This document shows positions 34,462 to 42,854 of a stretch of 64,000 bases of DNA, piece by piece; position 1 is the first letter of the stretch; each line of letters begins with the position of its first letter. A program made the position numbers and the translations under genes. Origin of the DNA: CAWKMN01 sp963850765. Its GTDB lineage: Bacteria > Chloroflexota > Anaerolineae > Aggregatilineales > Aggregatilineaceae. Where the stretch lies: contig CAWKMN010000011.1 in assembly GCA_963850765.1 (NCBI GenBank), positions 248,001 through 312,000 on the forward strand, read 5' to 3'. The notes below the pieces were generated by a model. That model was not told the DNA's origin and searched no databases. It saw nothing but the letters and a program-made list of their open reading frames with translations.

Positions 34462-35856
34462 ATGAGCACTATCACCCCATCTCCTACCGAATCACCATCC
34501 GCGGGACGCGGGCAGCGTCCCACGCTCGAAGAACTCAGTGAGAATACCCGGCTGCTGATCACGCTGCGATGGGTGGCCGGGTTAAGCATCCTCTTTGGAA
34601 CCCTGTTCGCCCGCTTTCTGCTGGACATCAACCTTCAAACGCTGCCCCTGCTGATCATCGGTCTATCGGTGTTGGCGTATAACATTCTGCTGCGGTCGTT
34701 CATCCGCGCCAGCGAAAACAGCCATTTGCAGCGCGTCCAGCAGATCGCCTGGGGGCAGGTTATCCTGGACTGGCTGGCGATGATTACGCTGGTCCACTTT
34801 ACGGGTGGAATTACCAGCCCGGCCCTGATCTATTTTGTGATCCACGCGGCGCTGTCCGGTACGATTCTGCTGCCCTGGCAGTCGCGCAGCCTGATCGTGC
34901 TGGTCATTATCTTTGTGGGCGGTCTGGGCTGGTTCGAGCGCAACGGCGGTCTGGCGCATGTCGGGATCGCGGAGTTGGGGCTGGACAACGATCTCTACAA
35001 GAACACGACGTACATCGCGGCGATCGTGTTCTTTTTTGGCACCACGGTATTCACCCTCTCGGAGTTGGTCACGAGGAACGCGCAGCGGCTGCGCCAGCGT
35101 GAAACACACATCCGCGAGTTGTACGACGCCCGCGCAACCTTTGTCCGCGTGGCAACTCACGAGCTGCGCGCTCCGCTCGGCGCGTCGCTCTCTCTGATGC
35201 GCAATATCGAGCAGGGTTATGCGGGCGAGTTATCCGCACAGCAGCGCGCCATCCTCACCCGCGTAACCAGCCGCCTGGAAGGGCTGCGCACGCTGATCGA
35301 CGACCTGCTGACCCTCGCCACCAGCCGCGAAGCCTCGAAGGCCCATGCGCCGCTTGAGCCGGACAGCGTGCGCGCCGCGCTGGAAAAGATCATCGAGCGT
35401 GAGAAGCCCCATGCCGAACAGAAAACCATCCGGCTGGACTGTCATCTGAGCACCGAGCCGGGCATCGTCATGGCCGGGGATGTGGGCCTGAGCATCATCT
35501 TCGGCAATCTGCTCAACAACGCCATCAAATACACGCCCGAAGGCGGCCGCGTTGCCGTTCAGTATCGCGTGGCCGCTGCCGCGCACGCCGCCGAAATCAC
35601 CGTGCAAGACAGCGGCATGGGCATTCCTGCCGACGATCTGCCGCAGATCTTTAACGAATTCTTCCGCGCGAAAAATGCGAAAAGCTCTCCGGTGATGGGT
35701 ACCGGGATTGGCCTGACGACCGTGCGCACGCTGGTTGAGCGCTACCAGGGGCAGATCACGCTCGAAAGCGAAGAAGGTAAGGGCACCACCGTCCGTGTTA
35801 CACTGCCGCTGGCCCCCGATCAGATCCCGCCCCATGACCGTGACGGCGACCTTTAG
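34462..35856 (+). CDS. Membrane sensor histidine kinase
   Basis: 464 residues. Six hydrophobic helices lie between residues ~31 and 202 and form a membrane sensor with very short loops. A coiled linker and a HisKA domain follow, with His 233 in ATHELRAPLGASLSL. The HATPase_c domain has NLLNNAIKYTPEGG (N box), DSGMGIPADDLPQIFNEFFRA (G1/F) and GTGIGLTTVRTLVERYQG (G2). It is 51 bases downstream of the receiver domain in the hydrogenase locus, so it probably phosphorylates that receiver. Sensing of redox or membrane state is a guess. Confidence 0.92.
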   Translation: MSTITPSPTESPSAGRGQRPTLEELSENTRLLITLRWVAGLSILFGTLFARFLLDINLQTLPLLIIGLSVLAYNILLRSFIRASENSHLQRVQQIAWGQVILDWLAMITLVHFTGGITSPALIYFVIHAALSGTILLPWQSRSLIVLVIIFVGGLGWFERNGGLAHVGIAELGLDNDLYKNTTYIAAIVFFFGTTVFTLSELVTRNAQRLRQRETHIRELYDARATFVRVATHELRAPLGASLSLMRNIEQGYAGELSAQQRAILTRVTSRLEGLRTLIDDLLTLATSREASKAHAPLEPDSVRAALEKIIEREKPHAEQKTIRLDCHLSTEPGIVMAGDVGLSIIFGNLLNNAIKYTPEGGRVAVQYRVAAAAHAAEITVQDSGMGIPADDLPQIFNEFFRAKNAKSSPVMGTGIGLTTVRTLVERYQGQITLESEEGKGTTVRVTLPLAPDQIPPHDRDGDL

Positions 35857-35995
35857 AGGGTGTTAGGTACTCCAGGTACTGTACCAGGAGCTTTCAGCCC
35901 TCGGCGTTCAGCTTTCAGCTAAAAACCCAAAAACCGATGACCGGCGACCTGTGGACCGAAATTCTCTCGCTGTCTCCATAGTCGCCTGATCCGAA

Positions 35996-36036
35996 CAAAA
36001 AAGCGCCTATCTCGGAAAGATAGTCGCTTTTGCTGA
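35996..36036 (-). terminator. Terminator for the LysM-DUF192 operon
   Basis: AAAAGCGCCTATCT and AGATAGTCGCTTTT form a stem with one mismatch and a short loop. It lies ~25 bases past the DUF192 stop, with T residues next on the minus strand. Heptamer-like GCTGANN units flank it. Confidence 0.75.
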
Positions 36037-36060
36037 AAGCTGATTGCTGAAGGCTGACCG

Positions 36061-36441
36061 CTAACCCTTCGCCCGTTCCTCAAACTTCAGCCGCTCCCCG
36101 ACCTTCACGCGCTCCAGAACAACCGGGCGCGCTTCGATCAGATACTTCGCCGCCTTGGCCGGGGCGATGACCAGCCGCCACGGTTTCGCCAGCTTCGCAT
36201 CCACGACACACCCATCCTGATCCAGCCACACCGCGGCGATCGGGAAGAGCATAAACAGCATATGAATTGTCGTTTCAGCGACATTCTGCCGCCGGAACAC
36301 AAAGAGCAGACCTTCGTCATCCGGCAGGGACCGGCGCAGCATCAGCCCTTTGAAGTGGCACCAGAAGCTCTGGCACCACTTCGCACGAGCCAACACGATC
36401 CGGCCGGTATCGGCGCTGCGGATCACACGCCAATCACTCAT
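36061..36441 (-). CDS. DUF192 family protein
   Basis: 126 residues (MSDWRVIRSADTGRIVLARAKWCQSFWCHFKGLMLRRSL...). It has the family core RxxGLM-like 'FKGLMLRRSLPDDEGLLFVF', HMLFMLFPIAAVWLD and VVDAKLAKPWRLVIAPAKAAKYLIEARP. Function is unknown; many members are secreted, but this one lacks a signal peptide. Its ATG overlaps the LysM gene stop (ATGA), so the two are coupled. Confidence 0.85.
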   Translation of the reverse strand: MSDWRVIRSADTGRIVLARAKWCQSFWCHFKGLMLRRSLPDDEGLLFVFRRQNVAETTIHMLFMLFPIAAVWLDQDGCVVDAKLAKPWRLVIAPAKAAKYLIEARPVVLERVKVGERLKFEERAKG

Positions 36442-37865
36442 CGCGGGATCACGAGCACCTGTCCGGGGAAGACCAGATGCGGCCAGCACAGCCCGTTAGC
36501 GAGCGCCAGCACATCCCACGTCATGTTATATCTCAGGGCGATGCGGAACAGGTTTTCGCCCGGCTGGACGACATGCGTATAGGGCAGCGGCACGGGCTGC
36601 GGTACCGGCGTCACCCCGGTGGGCGGTGGAACCGGCGTCGGGGTGGGAGGATACGGCACGGCACCCGGCACGCGGAGCACCTGTCCAGGGAAAATCAGGC
36701 TCGGATTGACGATGTTGTTAATCTGCGCCAGTGTCGCCACGGTCGTATTAAAACGCCGCGCGATATCGAACATGGTATCACCCGCCTGGACGGTATAGCT
36801 GCCGGTGCCGGGGGCGGTTGGCCCGCCTGTCCCGCCGCCCGGAAGCGTCGGGGCCGGGGTGAAAGTGGGCGGCTGCGGATAGGTCGCTTTGACCGGGATC
36901 ACGAGCGTCTGCCCGATGTTGATCAGGCCAACCTCATTCAGTCCGTTGACTTCGATGATCGCGGCGGTGGTGCTGCTGAAGCGCTGCGCGATGTCCCAGA
37001 CCGTATCGCCCGCCACGACCGTATACAGCACTGAACTGTCGAAATCGTCCGGCAGTTCGGGTGTGGCTGTGGGCACGGGGCCGGTGGTCGCTACCGCTGT
37101 CGGAACGGGCGTGAATGTCCCTTCCTGCGTGGGCGCTCCCGTGTCGGGTGTGACCGTTGGCTGTGAAGGTTCTGTTGCCTGCGGTGGTTGAGTGGGCGGA
37201 ACCTGTCCCAGCACGGCCAGCACCGCGTCATCAACGTAGATATTGTTCGTCCCGATGAACCCTTCCGGCGCGGACCGCACAAAGACCGTGACGGCGGTGC
37301 CCTGCGATGTGGCCGTAACCGACAGCTCGCGGTACTCGTCATAAAACTCGGCGTCGGACGACCATACAACGCTGCCGCTGGTCGCATCCGTGCCGCCGAA
37401 GGGATCGATGCCCAAATTGACGATCACATCGTTGGGATCTTCGCTCACATCCGGGTTGGCAAACGTGGCCGACGACCAGACATAAATAAAGACGCTGAAG
37501 CGCAGTTCGGTGTTGGGTGTCACGGGCACGCGCTGGTACACACCCGCCGTATGCGTGGCGAAAAAGGTGTTGTACTCCTGCGCGGCCGCGCCCGACCGGA
37601 TGCGATTGGCCGGGGCCGGCTTGTATTCAGGCCGGGCGTTGACCGATGACGAATCCCCTGGCGGAAGACTCCACGGCTGCCAGTTCGGCGCAACCCGCAG
37701 CGACAAATCCCCGTTGATGGTCACGTAGTCGCCTTCAAAGCCCGGATTCTGTAACAGGTTGCCGCTCTGGGCGGCAGAGGACGAGCCCCCCGGCAGGCCC
37801 ATAACCACCACGGCGGCGATCAACAACAGACTGACCCAATGGCGTAGGGTGAAAAACTGACGCAT
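36438..37865 (-). CDS. Secreted protein with three LysM domains
   Basis: 475 residues. There is a signal peptide (VSLLLIAAVVVMGLPGGSSSAA) and then a beta-rich domain at about 37-218 (NLLQNPGFEGDY..., NNIYVDDAVLAVLG) like carbohydrate-binding jelly rolls. LysM repeats lie at about 280-325, 356-400 and 429-474, joined by Pro/Thr-rich linkers. LysM binds peptidoglycan N-acetylglucosamine chains, so the protein is likely wall-attached. ATG 37865 follows AGGGGG and is preferred over an upstream start that would hide the signal peptide. Confidence 0.9.
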   Translation of the reverse strand: MRQFFTLRHWVSLLLIAAVVVMGLPGGSSSAAQSGNLLQNPGFEGDYVTINGDLSLRVAPNWQPWSLPPGDSSSVNARPEYKPAPANRIRSGAAAQEYNTFFATHTAGVYQRVPVTPNTELRFSVFIYVWSSATFANPDVSEDPNDVIVNLGIDPFGGTDATSGSVVWSSDAEFYDEYRELSVTATSQGTAVTVFVRSAPEGFIGTNNIYVDDAVLAVLGQVPPTQPPQATEPSQPTVTPDTGAPTQEGTFTPVPTAVATTGPVPTATPELPDDFDSSVLYTVVAGDTVWDIAQRFSSTTAAIIEVNGLNEVGLINIGQTLVIPVKATYPQPPTFTPAPTLPGGGTGGPTAPGTGSYTVQAGDTMFDIARRFNTTVATLAQINNIVNPSLIFPGQVLRVPGAVPYPPTPTPVPPPTGVTPVPQPVPLPYTHVVQPGENLFRIALRYNMTWDVLALANGLCWPHLVFPGQVLVIPR

Positions 37866-37996
37866 AACGCCCCCTTCAGCTAGTAAGTCACAGATAACCA
37901 CTTTAGTGTAGCACACCACCGGGCACACGCGAAAGCACGTGTGCGGCGCTCCCTAATCGCGCCTGCATCCGCCGCACAGCCGGCTCCAACCAGGAA

Positions 37997-38030
37997 CGAA
38001 AAAGGTGCCCACACCAACACAAGCACCTGT
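37997..38030 (-). terminator. Possible terminator of the response regulator gene
   Basis: On the minus strand AGGTGC and GCACCT pair around a 14-base loop and are followed by TTTTCG, ~35 bases past the stop. Confidence 0.4.
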
Positions 38031-38060
38031 CGTTATCGCCCGGTTCCAGGGGTCGTGATC

Positions 38061-38477
38061 CTAGCTGGTTGCTTCTTTGGCTTCGATACCGGCTTCTTCG
38101 AGCACACGCAGCACGCTCGACAGCAGTTCCGAAGGGCCAAACGGCTTGGTAATATAGTCATCTACCTTGGCGATATGCAGGCCGAGGACTTTATCAATAC
38201 TCTGCGCTTTGGCCGTCACCACGATCACCGGGATGTGTTTCATGACGTCGCTGTCGCGCATCTGCTTATAGACTTCCCACCCGTCCATATCAGGCATCAT
38301 CAGGTCGAGCAGCACAAGGTCCGGTTTCACGTCCTCAATGGCCCCGAGCCCTGCCTTTCCCCCTGTCGCACCGGTCACTTCATAACCTTTGCGCGTCAGA
38401 ATCAGTTTGACCAGATCAATCATTTCGGGATCGTCTTCGATACACACGATTTTGATAGGTGCGGTGTTTCCCGTCAT
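38061..38477 (-). CDS. Stand-alone response regulator (receiver only)
   Basis: 138 residues with one CheY-like receiver: acidic pair IEDDPE, phospho-acceptor Asp 58 in LVLLDLMMPDMDGWEVY, Thr in VVTAKAQ and Lys in YITKPF. There is no output domain, so it acts through partners. No kinase is adjacent. The short N-terminal tail (MTGNTAP) precedes the first strand. Confidence 0.92.
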   Translation of the reverse strand: MTGNTAPIKIVCIEDDPEMIDLVKLILTRKGYEVTGATGGKAGLGAIEDVKPDLVLLDLMMPDMDGWEVYKQMRDSDVMKHIPVIVVTAKAQSIDKVLGLHIAKVDDYITKPFGPSELLSSVLRVLEEAGIEAKEATS

Positions 38478-38838
38478 TTACCTGCACTCCAGCCGGATAG
38501 CGATTCCCCATTGAGCACAACAAAATCCCCGAGCAGATGCAACCCCGATTTTGTTGTTTATTACTACGTAGTCTACCACAGGGGACAAGGTCATGTCTAC
38601 TCACCGGCTTAACCACCGAGAACCCACAGGCGGGGCGTAAGAGCGTGTTTGCCAAGCTGTTTTACCCCTCCCTAAATCCCTCCCCGCAGGCAGCGAGGGA
38701 CCTGGCGCGCTACACGCTCTAAAAAAATTTTTGACAATAATTCGTTTTTCATTGCTCGGAAGTTCGTTATAATGAGATCAACAAAATAATGTGATCAACA
38801 AACGTATAGAAATCATTGATGATGGCAGGAGTGCCCCA
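38478..38838. other. Intergenic region of ~360 bases
   Basis: No gene is visible. It holds a short GC-rich repeat remnant (CCCTCCCTAAATCCCTCCCC, 38667-38686). An AT-rich stretch at 38721-38775 contains TTGACA (38731) and TATAAT (38768); these are 31 bases apart, too far for one promoter, so only the TATAAT is a plausible -10 box for the downstream gene. Confidence 0.4.
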
Positions 38839-39522
38839 ATGGGTGACAATTCGAGCACGCAAACCACCAGTTCAAAACCCGAAGACAGCCGGCAGGGGCA
38901 GGAGTTTATCGGGCACGTTCACCAGAAAATGAGCAAGCTGGTGCAGGAATTCGCGACGGGCGAGATCAACCGCACGCAGTTTCACCGCCTGTACGACCGT
39001 TACCAGCGGCAGATCATGACCGTGGCTCAGCTTATCTCCGAAGCCGATCCGTCAACCTGGCGGGAGGCGGTGCAGGAGTTTGAGGATACCATCCTCATCA
39101 AAAGGCGCCTGACGGCTAAAGCGGTCGGCATGAGCGTCTATGAAAATAAGAGCGGCATGCCGGTCGAAACCCTGGGCGAATTCGCCATCGATCCAGAGCT
39201 TATCGTGCCCATGCTGAGCAGCTACCGTTCGGCGGCCGCCGAGATCTTCCGAGCGGGGATGCGGAGTACGGAGATGGAAAACGGGCAGTGGCTTTGTTTC
39301 GTGCCGGGGACGTATACGACTCTGATCACGCTGTTTTCGCTGGAACCCTCAGATAACCAGTTGCAGATGGTGGAACGCATGCACCAGGACTTTGAACAGG
39401 CCAACGAAGCCGCGCTCGAAGCCGGTCATATCGATCCGACCCAACTCGCATATCCTTTTTATTCGTTTGTTCAGCGCCGCGCGCAGCCCGGTCAATCGTC
39501 CGACGCCAGTCACTCGAGCTGA
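38839..39522 (+). CDS. Hypothetical protein, 227 residues
   Basis: Not recognised. An acidic, soluble, mostly helical N-terminal half (FIGHVHQKMSKLVQEFATGEINRTQFHRLYDRYQRQIMTVAQLI) is followed by a mixed alpha/beta C-terminal part (MENGQWLCFVPGTYTTLITLFSLEPSDNQLQMVERMHQDFEQANEAALE). The latter recalls roadblock- or profilin-like sensory folds, but this is only an impression. ATG 38839 has AGGAG eight bases upstream. It ends three bases before the end of the convergent Crp-family gene. Confidence 0.7.
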   Translation: MGDNSSTQTTSSKPEDSRQGQEFIGHVHQKMSKLVQEFATGEINRTQFHRLYDRYQRQIMTVAQLISEADPSTWREAVQEFEDTILIKRRLTAKAVGMSVYENKSGMPVETLGEFAIDPELIVPMLSSYRSAAAEIFRAGMRSTEMENGQWLCFVPGTYTTLITLFSLEPSDNQLQMVERMHQDFEQANEAALEAGHIDPTQLAYPFYSFVQRRAQPGQSSDASHSS

Positions 39523-39525
39523 TAC

Positions 39526-40218
39526 TCAGGCCGTAGCCGAGGCCAGTTCGCGCAGCCCGTCCAGATCGTGTACGGTGATTTGCAGGCCGCGCACGTCGAG
39601 CAGCCCCTGTTCCTCCAGATGTTCGAGTGCTGCCTGTGCCTCAAAGCGCGTGCATCCCATGATCCCGGCGATCTCTCCCTGAGTGAGACGCAGCGGGAGC
39701 TGTACGTTTTCATCTTTACAGAATCCGTATCGCTCACAGAAATCGGTCAGGATGCGCGCCAGCCGGTTCAGCGGTGGCAATCCCTCGTGTTCGTGTTCGG
39801 TGCGCTGCATTGTGAAGCGCAGGCGGCGGCTGGTCAGGATCAGCAGGCTGATGGCCACCGCGGGATGCTGCTCCAGATACATAAAAAACTCCGGACGGGT
39901 CAGGATGAACAACTCACTGCGCGCGCGTGCCACCGCTCCCGCCGAGCGCGGCAGCCCATCCAACAGTGAGAACTCGCCAAACGCCTGGCCCGGCCCAAAC
40001 TGAGCCACCGTCTGGACTTCACCGAGCGCGCTGGTGATCTCAATTGCCACCAGTCCGTTTTTGACAATATACAGGCTGTTGCCGGGGCTGCCCTGCTCAA
40101 AAATGGTCTGCCCCTCCCGGTAGCGCCGCGCCATTAACCGCTGCGCGAGTGGTTCCAAATCGGACGCCGATAGATTGGCAAACAATGGGACGTTTTGTAA
40201 GAACTGCGCGCCAGCCAT
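39526..40218 (-). CDS. Crp/Fnr family transcriptional regulator
   Basis: 230 residues with a cyclic-nucleotide-binding beta-roll (residues ~12-120: GQTIFEQGSPGNSLYIVKNGLVAIE, FGPGQAFGEFSLLDGLPRSAGAVARA). A long dimer helix and a winged helix-turn-helix follow (LRLTQGEIAGIMGCTRFEAQAALEHLEEQGLLDV). The FGEFSLLDGLPRSA segment resembles the cAMP-contact loop of Crp. There is no N-terminal cysteine cluster, so it is not an Fnr oxygen sensor. It could regulate catabolic genes here, but no clear Crp box was found. Confidence 0.92.
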   Translation of the reverse strand: MAGAQFLQNVPLFANLSASDLEPLAQRLMARRYREGQTIFEQGSPGNSLYIVKNGLVAIEITSALGEVQTVAQFGPGQAFGEFSLLDGLPRSAGAVARARSELFILTRPEFFMYLEQHPAVAISLLILTSRRLRFTMQRTEHEHEGLPPLNRLARILTDFCERYGFCKDENVQLPLRLTQGEIAGIMGCTRFEAQAALEHLEEQGLLDVRGLQITVHDLDGLRELASATA

Positions 40219-40443
40219 AGCCCTTGCCCTCCTGAGCGCTGAACCCGTTTGGAATCAGCATAGCATACTTTTGACTAGGCCATCTTCCCCATTCCAGAAT
40301 ACCCCGATCCGCCTATGTCAAAACAACCGATACGTCCCATGTTAAGCGCCAGTGAGCCGTCTATACTTGGAATCATATCGAACCCAGGGGATTGGGCATC
40401 CGCTGCTCCGTACCCTGACTCAATCGAGTAGAGGAAAACGGCC

Positions 40444-40719
40444 ATGTCACTGTTAATCACGCCTAACGCATCGGCGGCGTTAAAGGAAGCTCTGGAAAGA
40501 AACGAACGCGAGGGCGATGAGGTCTACCGTCTGGTGCAGGACACCGATGGTAATGTCACCCTGAGTCTGGATCAGCAGCAGGAAAAGGATCAACTGCTCA
40601 CACATGAAGGTGAAACGGTGCTGCTGGTCGGTCCGCCGGTAGCGGAGGCCCTGTCTGGTTTGACGCTGGATGTAGACCTGCAAAAAGGTCATTTTATCCT
40701 TTACCAGACGCCGGCCTAA
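40444..40719 (+). CDS. HesB/IscA-fold protein without cysteines
   Basis: 91 residues (MSLLITPNASAALKEALERNEREGDEVYRLVQDTDGNVTLSLDQQQ...TVLLVGPPVAEALSGLTLDVDL). The layout matches HesB/IscA iron-sulfur carriers ('P.A...l...l', 'v...g..vllD...a..L.G..lD'). The three cluster-binding cysteines are absent, so it probably does not carry a cluster. It stands alone between the Crp-family gene and the VanW-like gene. Confidence 0.7.
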   Translation: MSLLITPNASAALKEALERNEREGDEVYRLVQDTDGNVTLSLDQQQEKDQLLTHEGETVLLVGPPVAEALSGLTLDVDLQKGHFILYQTPA

Positions 40720-40808
40720 CCGGACCTCATTCCCCTGGTCAGGGAAACAATTCTATAGATTACCCGTGGGCGCGCTCTCTTGAGGGGCGCGCTCCTTGTT
40801 GTGCGGAT

Positions 40809-40838
40809 TTGGGTCTGCCCGCCCGGTTGATCTATACT
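40809..40838 (+). promoter_or_regulatory. Candidate promoter of the VanW-like gene
   Basis: TTGGGT (40809-40814), an 18-base spacer and TATACT (40833-40838) lie ~38 bases upstream of ATG 40877. Confidence 0.35.
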
Positions 40839-40876
40839 AGGATCATCGCCAGCGAGTTCGAGCAACGGTGGTTATC

Positions 40877-42763
40877 ATGAGTCTCCCAAACCAGCCCTAC
40901 CCCCGCCCGCCCTATCCATATCGTTACACATCCCGGCCGCCTAACCCCTGGCCGCTGCGACTGCTGCTGCTGACGCTTTCGGGCGCGCTGCTGCTGGTAT
41001 TCGTGCTGATCATCCTGATCGCCGGTTACGAGTTCCTGCACCGGGATGAGATCTATCCCGGCGTCTCGACCGTGCTGGGTGTGGATCTCGCGGGGATGGA
41101 TCGGCAAGAGGCTATGGCCGCGCTGAAAGGTCGCTTTGCCTACGCGGACGAGGCCGAATTCACCTTCCAGTATGGCGATCAATCGTGGACGTTTTCGGCG
41201 GCTGAGTTGGGCGTAGCGCTCGATCTTGAGGCGACTGTTGATGAGGCGTTCCGTGCCGGCCGGGACGCCAACGGTGTCGAAAATCTGCTGAAGCAGTTGG
41301 ATATGCGCTTCAACGGCTATCCGGTCGCGCCTGTCGTGGTCTACAACCAGAGTGACGCGGACCGGCTTCTGACCGAGATCGCGCAGAACTTCATTGACCG
41401 CCCCGTGATCGATGCGCTGCTGACGATCCGCGATCACAAGGCGGTCGCGCCGCCGAGCCAGGTCGGGCGCAGCGTCGATATTCCGGCCACCCTCAGCGTG
41501 CTGCGCAAGGAGATCCTGGCGCTGAACAGCCACACCGAGATCACGCTGGTGGTGGATGAAACGCCGCCCGCTGTCTGGGAAACGGAGACGGCAGCCCAAC
41601 AGGTTAATCTGGCGCTGTCCGCGCCGGTCGAGTTTTACGTCGCGTCGGAAGATGGTACCAACCAGGGCCCCTGGGTCACGCAGCTTGATTCGCTCGAAGC
41701 GATGCTTGTGACGGAACCCGTCACGCATGAGGATGGCACGGCCGGGTACGAGATCCGCGTGGACCTGGACCAGCCGCGCGCCTTTCTGGAGGAGATCGCC
41801 CCCGACCTGACCACTGATCCGGTGAATGCGCGCTTTGTTTTTGACGACGAAACCCGCCAGCTTACCGTGATTCAGAACAGTGTCAGCGGGCGCGCGCTCG
41901 ATATTGAGAGCACGGTCGCACAGTTTGAAAGCGCCGTCTTTGCACCCGATCCGGCCGACCGGCGTGTGCGGCTGATCTTCCAGAATCTTGAGCCGACCAT
42001 CAGCGATCGCTCAACGGCGCTGGAACTGGGGATCACGGAAATGGTGATCCAGAAGACGACGTACTTCTACGGCTCAACGGCGGCGCGCCGCCGGAATATC
42101 GAGGTTGCGACGGAAAACTTCCATGGGCTGGTCATTCCGCCGGGAGCCGAATTCTCGTTTAACGAGTGGCTGGGTGATGTCAGCGTTGAGAGCGGCTACG
42201 AGCAGGGGTTGATCATCGTCGGCAACCAGACGATTACCGGCGTCGGCGGCGGTGTGTGCCAGGTTGCCACCACGGCCTTCCAGACCGCGTTTTATGGTGG
42301 CTACCCCATCCTTGAGCGGGTGGAGCATGCCTACCGGGTCGGCTATTATGAAGAGGGCGAAGGTCCGGGCATGGACGCCACCGTTTACGAGCCGATTGTG
42401 AACTTTCGCTTTTTGAACGACACCCCCTATCACCTGCTGATCGAAACGTACTACAACGTCAACAACAGCACGCTCACCTGGAAATTCTACAGCACGAGCA
42501 TGAACCGGCGCGTGGTGAAGGAAGGGCCCGAGATCGTCCAGCAAACCCCGCCGCCGCGGCCCATCTTCCGCGCGAATGCGGCGCTCGCACCGGGGCAGAT
42601 CCGGCAGATCGATTACGCCGTGGGCGGAGCGGATGTGTATGTGTATCGCACCGTCTACCAGGGTGATGACATCATCATTGACCGTGAGGAGTTCCACAGC
42701 CACTACATGCCCTGGGCCGATCAGTATGAGGTCGCGCCGGGCGATTCGCGCATTAGCGGCTAG
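40877..42763 (+). CDS. VanW-family membrane-anchored cell-wall protein
   Basis: 628 residues. A proline-rich cytoplasmic start is followed by one membrane helix (LLLLTLSGALLLVFVLIILIAGYEF). Two PG-binding-4-like domains come next (IYPGVSTVLGVDLAGMDRQEAMAALKGRF...; ...VNARFVFDDETRQLTVIQNSVSGRALDIESTVAQFE). The VanW domain has AARRRNIEVATENFHGLVIPPGAEFSFNEWLG and GNQTITGVGGGVCQVATTAFQTAF. It resembles the YoaR/VanW group, attached outside the cell; the activity of VanW is not established. It precedes the HprK-like and thymidylate-kinase-like genes on the same strand. Confidence 0.9.
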   Translation: MSLPNQPYPRPPYPYRYTSRPPNPWPLRLLLLTLSGALLLVFVLIILIAGYEFLHRDEIYPGVSTVLGVDLAGMDRQEAMAALKGRFAYADEAEFTFQYGDQSWTFSAAELGVALDLEATVDEAFRAGRDANGVENLLKQLDMRFNGYPVAPVVVYNQSDADRLLTEIAQNFIDRPVIDALLTIRDHKAVAPPSQVGRSVDIPATLSVLRKEILALNSHTEITLVVDETPPAVWETETAAQQVNLALSAPVEFYVASEDGTNQGPWVTQLDSLEAMLVTEPVTHEDGTAGYEIRVDLDQPRAFLEEIAPDLTTDPVNARFVFDDETRQLTVIQNSVSGRALDIESTVAQFESAVFAPDPADRRVRLIFQNLEPTISDRSTALELGITEMVIQKTTYFYGSTAARRRNIEVATENFHGLVIPPGAEFSFNEWLGDVSVESGYEQGLIIVGNQTITGVGGGVCQVATTAFQTAFYGGYPILERVEHAYRVGYYEEGEGPGMDATVYEPIVNFRFLNDTPYHLLIETYYNVNNSTLTWKFYSTSMNRRVVKEGPEIVQQTPPPRPIFRANAALAPGQIRQIDYAVGGADVYVYRTVYQGDDIIIDREEFHSHYMPWADQYEVAPGDSRISG

Positions 42764-42787
42764 GCGGATCGATTCATGCTAACATTA

Positions 42788-42813
42788 GTGATCGTGCATC
42801 AGATCACGATCGC
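42788..42813. other. Hairpin between the VanW-like and HprK-like genes
   Basis: GATCGTG (42790-42796) and CACGATC (42805-42811) pair around an eight-base loop. No T-run follows, so it may mark a processing or attenuation site rather than a terminator. Confidence 0.4.
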
Positions 42814-42854
42814 TGTCCATCCATCAACGCTCAAGGGGGTTGGCGCTGACCAAC

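Noticed and set aside
38731..38773. A full sigma-70 promoter TTGACA/TATAAT before the 38839 gene
   Set aside because: The two hexamers are 31 bases apart, too far to act together; only the TATAAT could be used.
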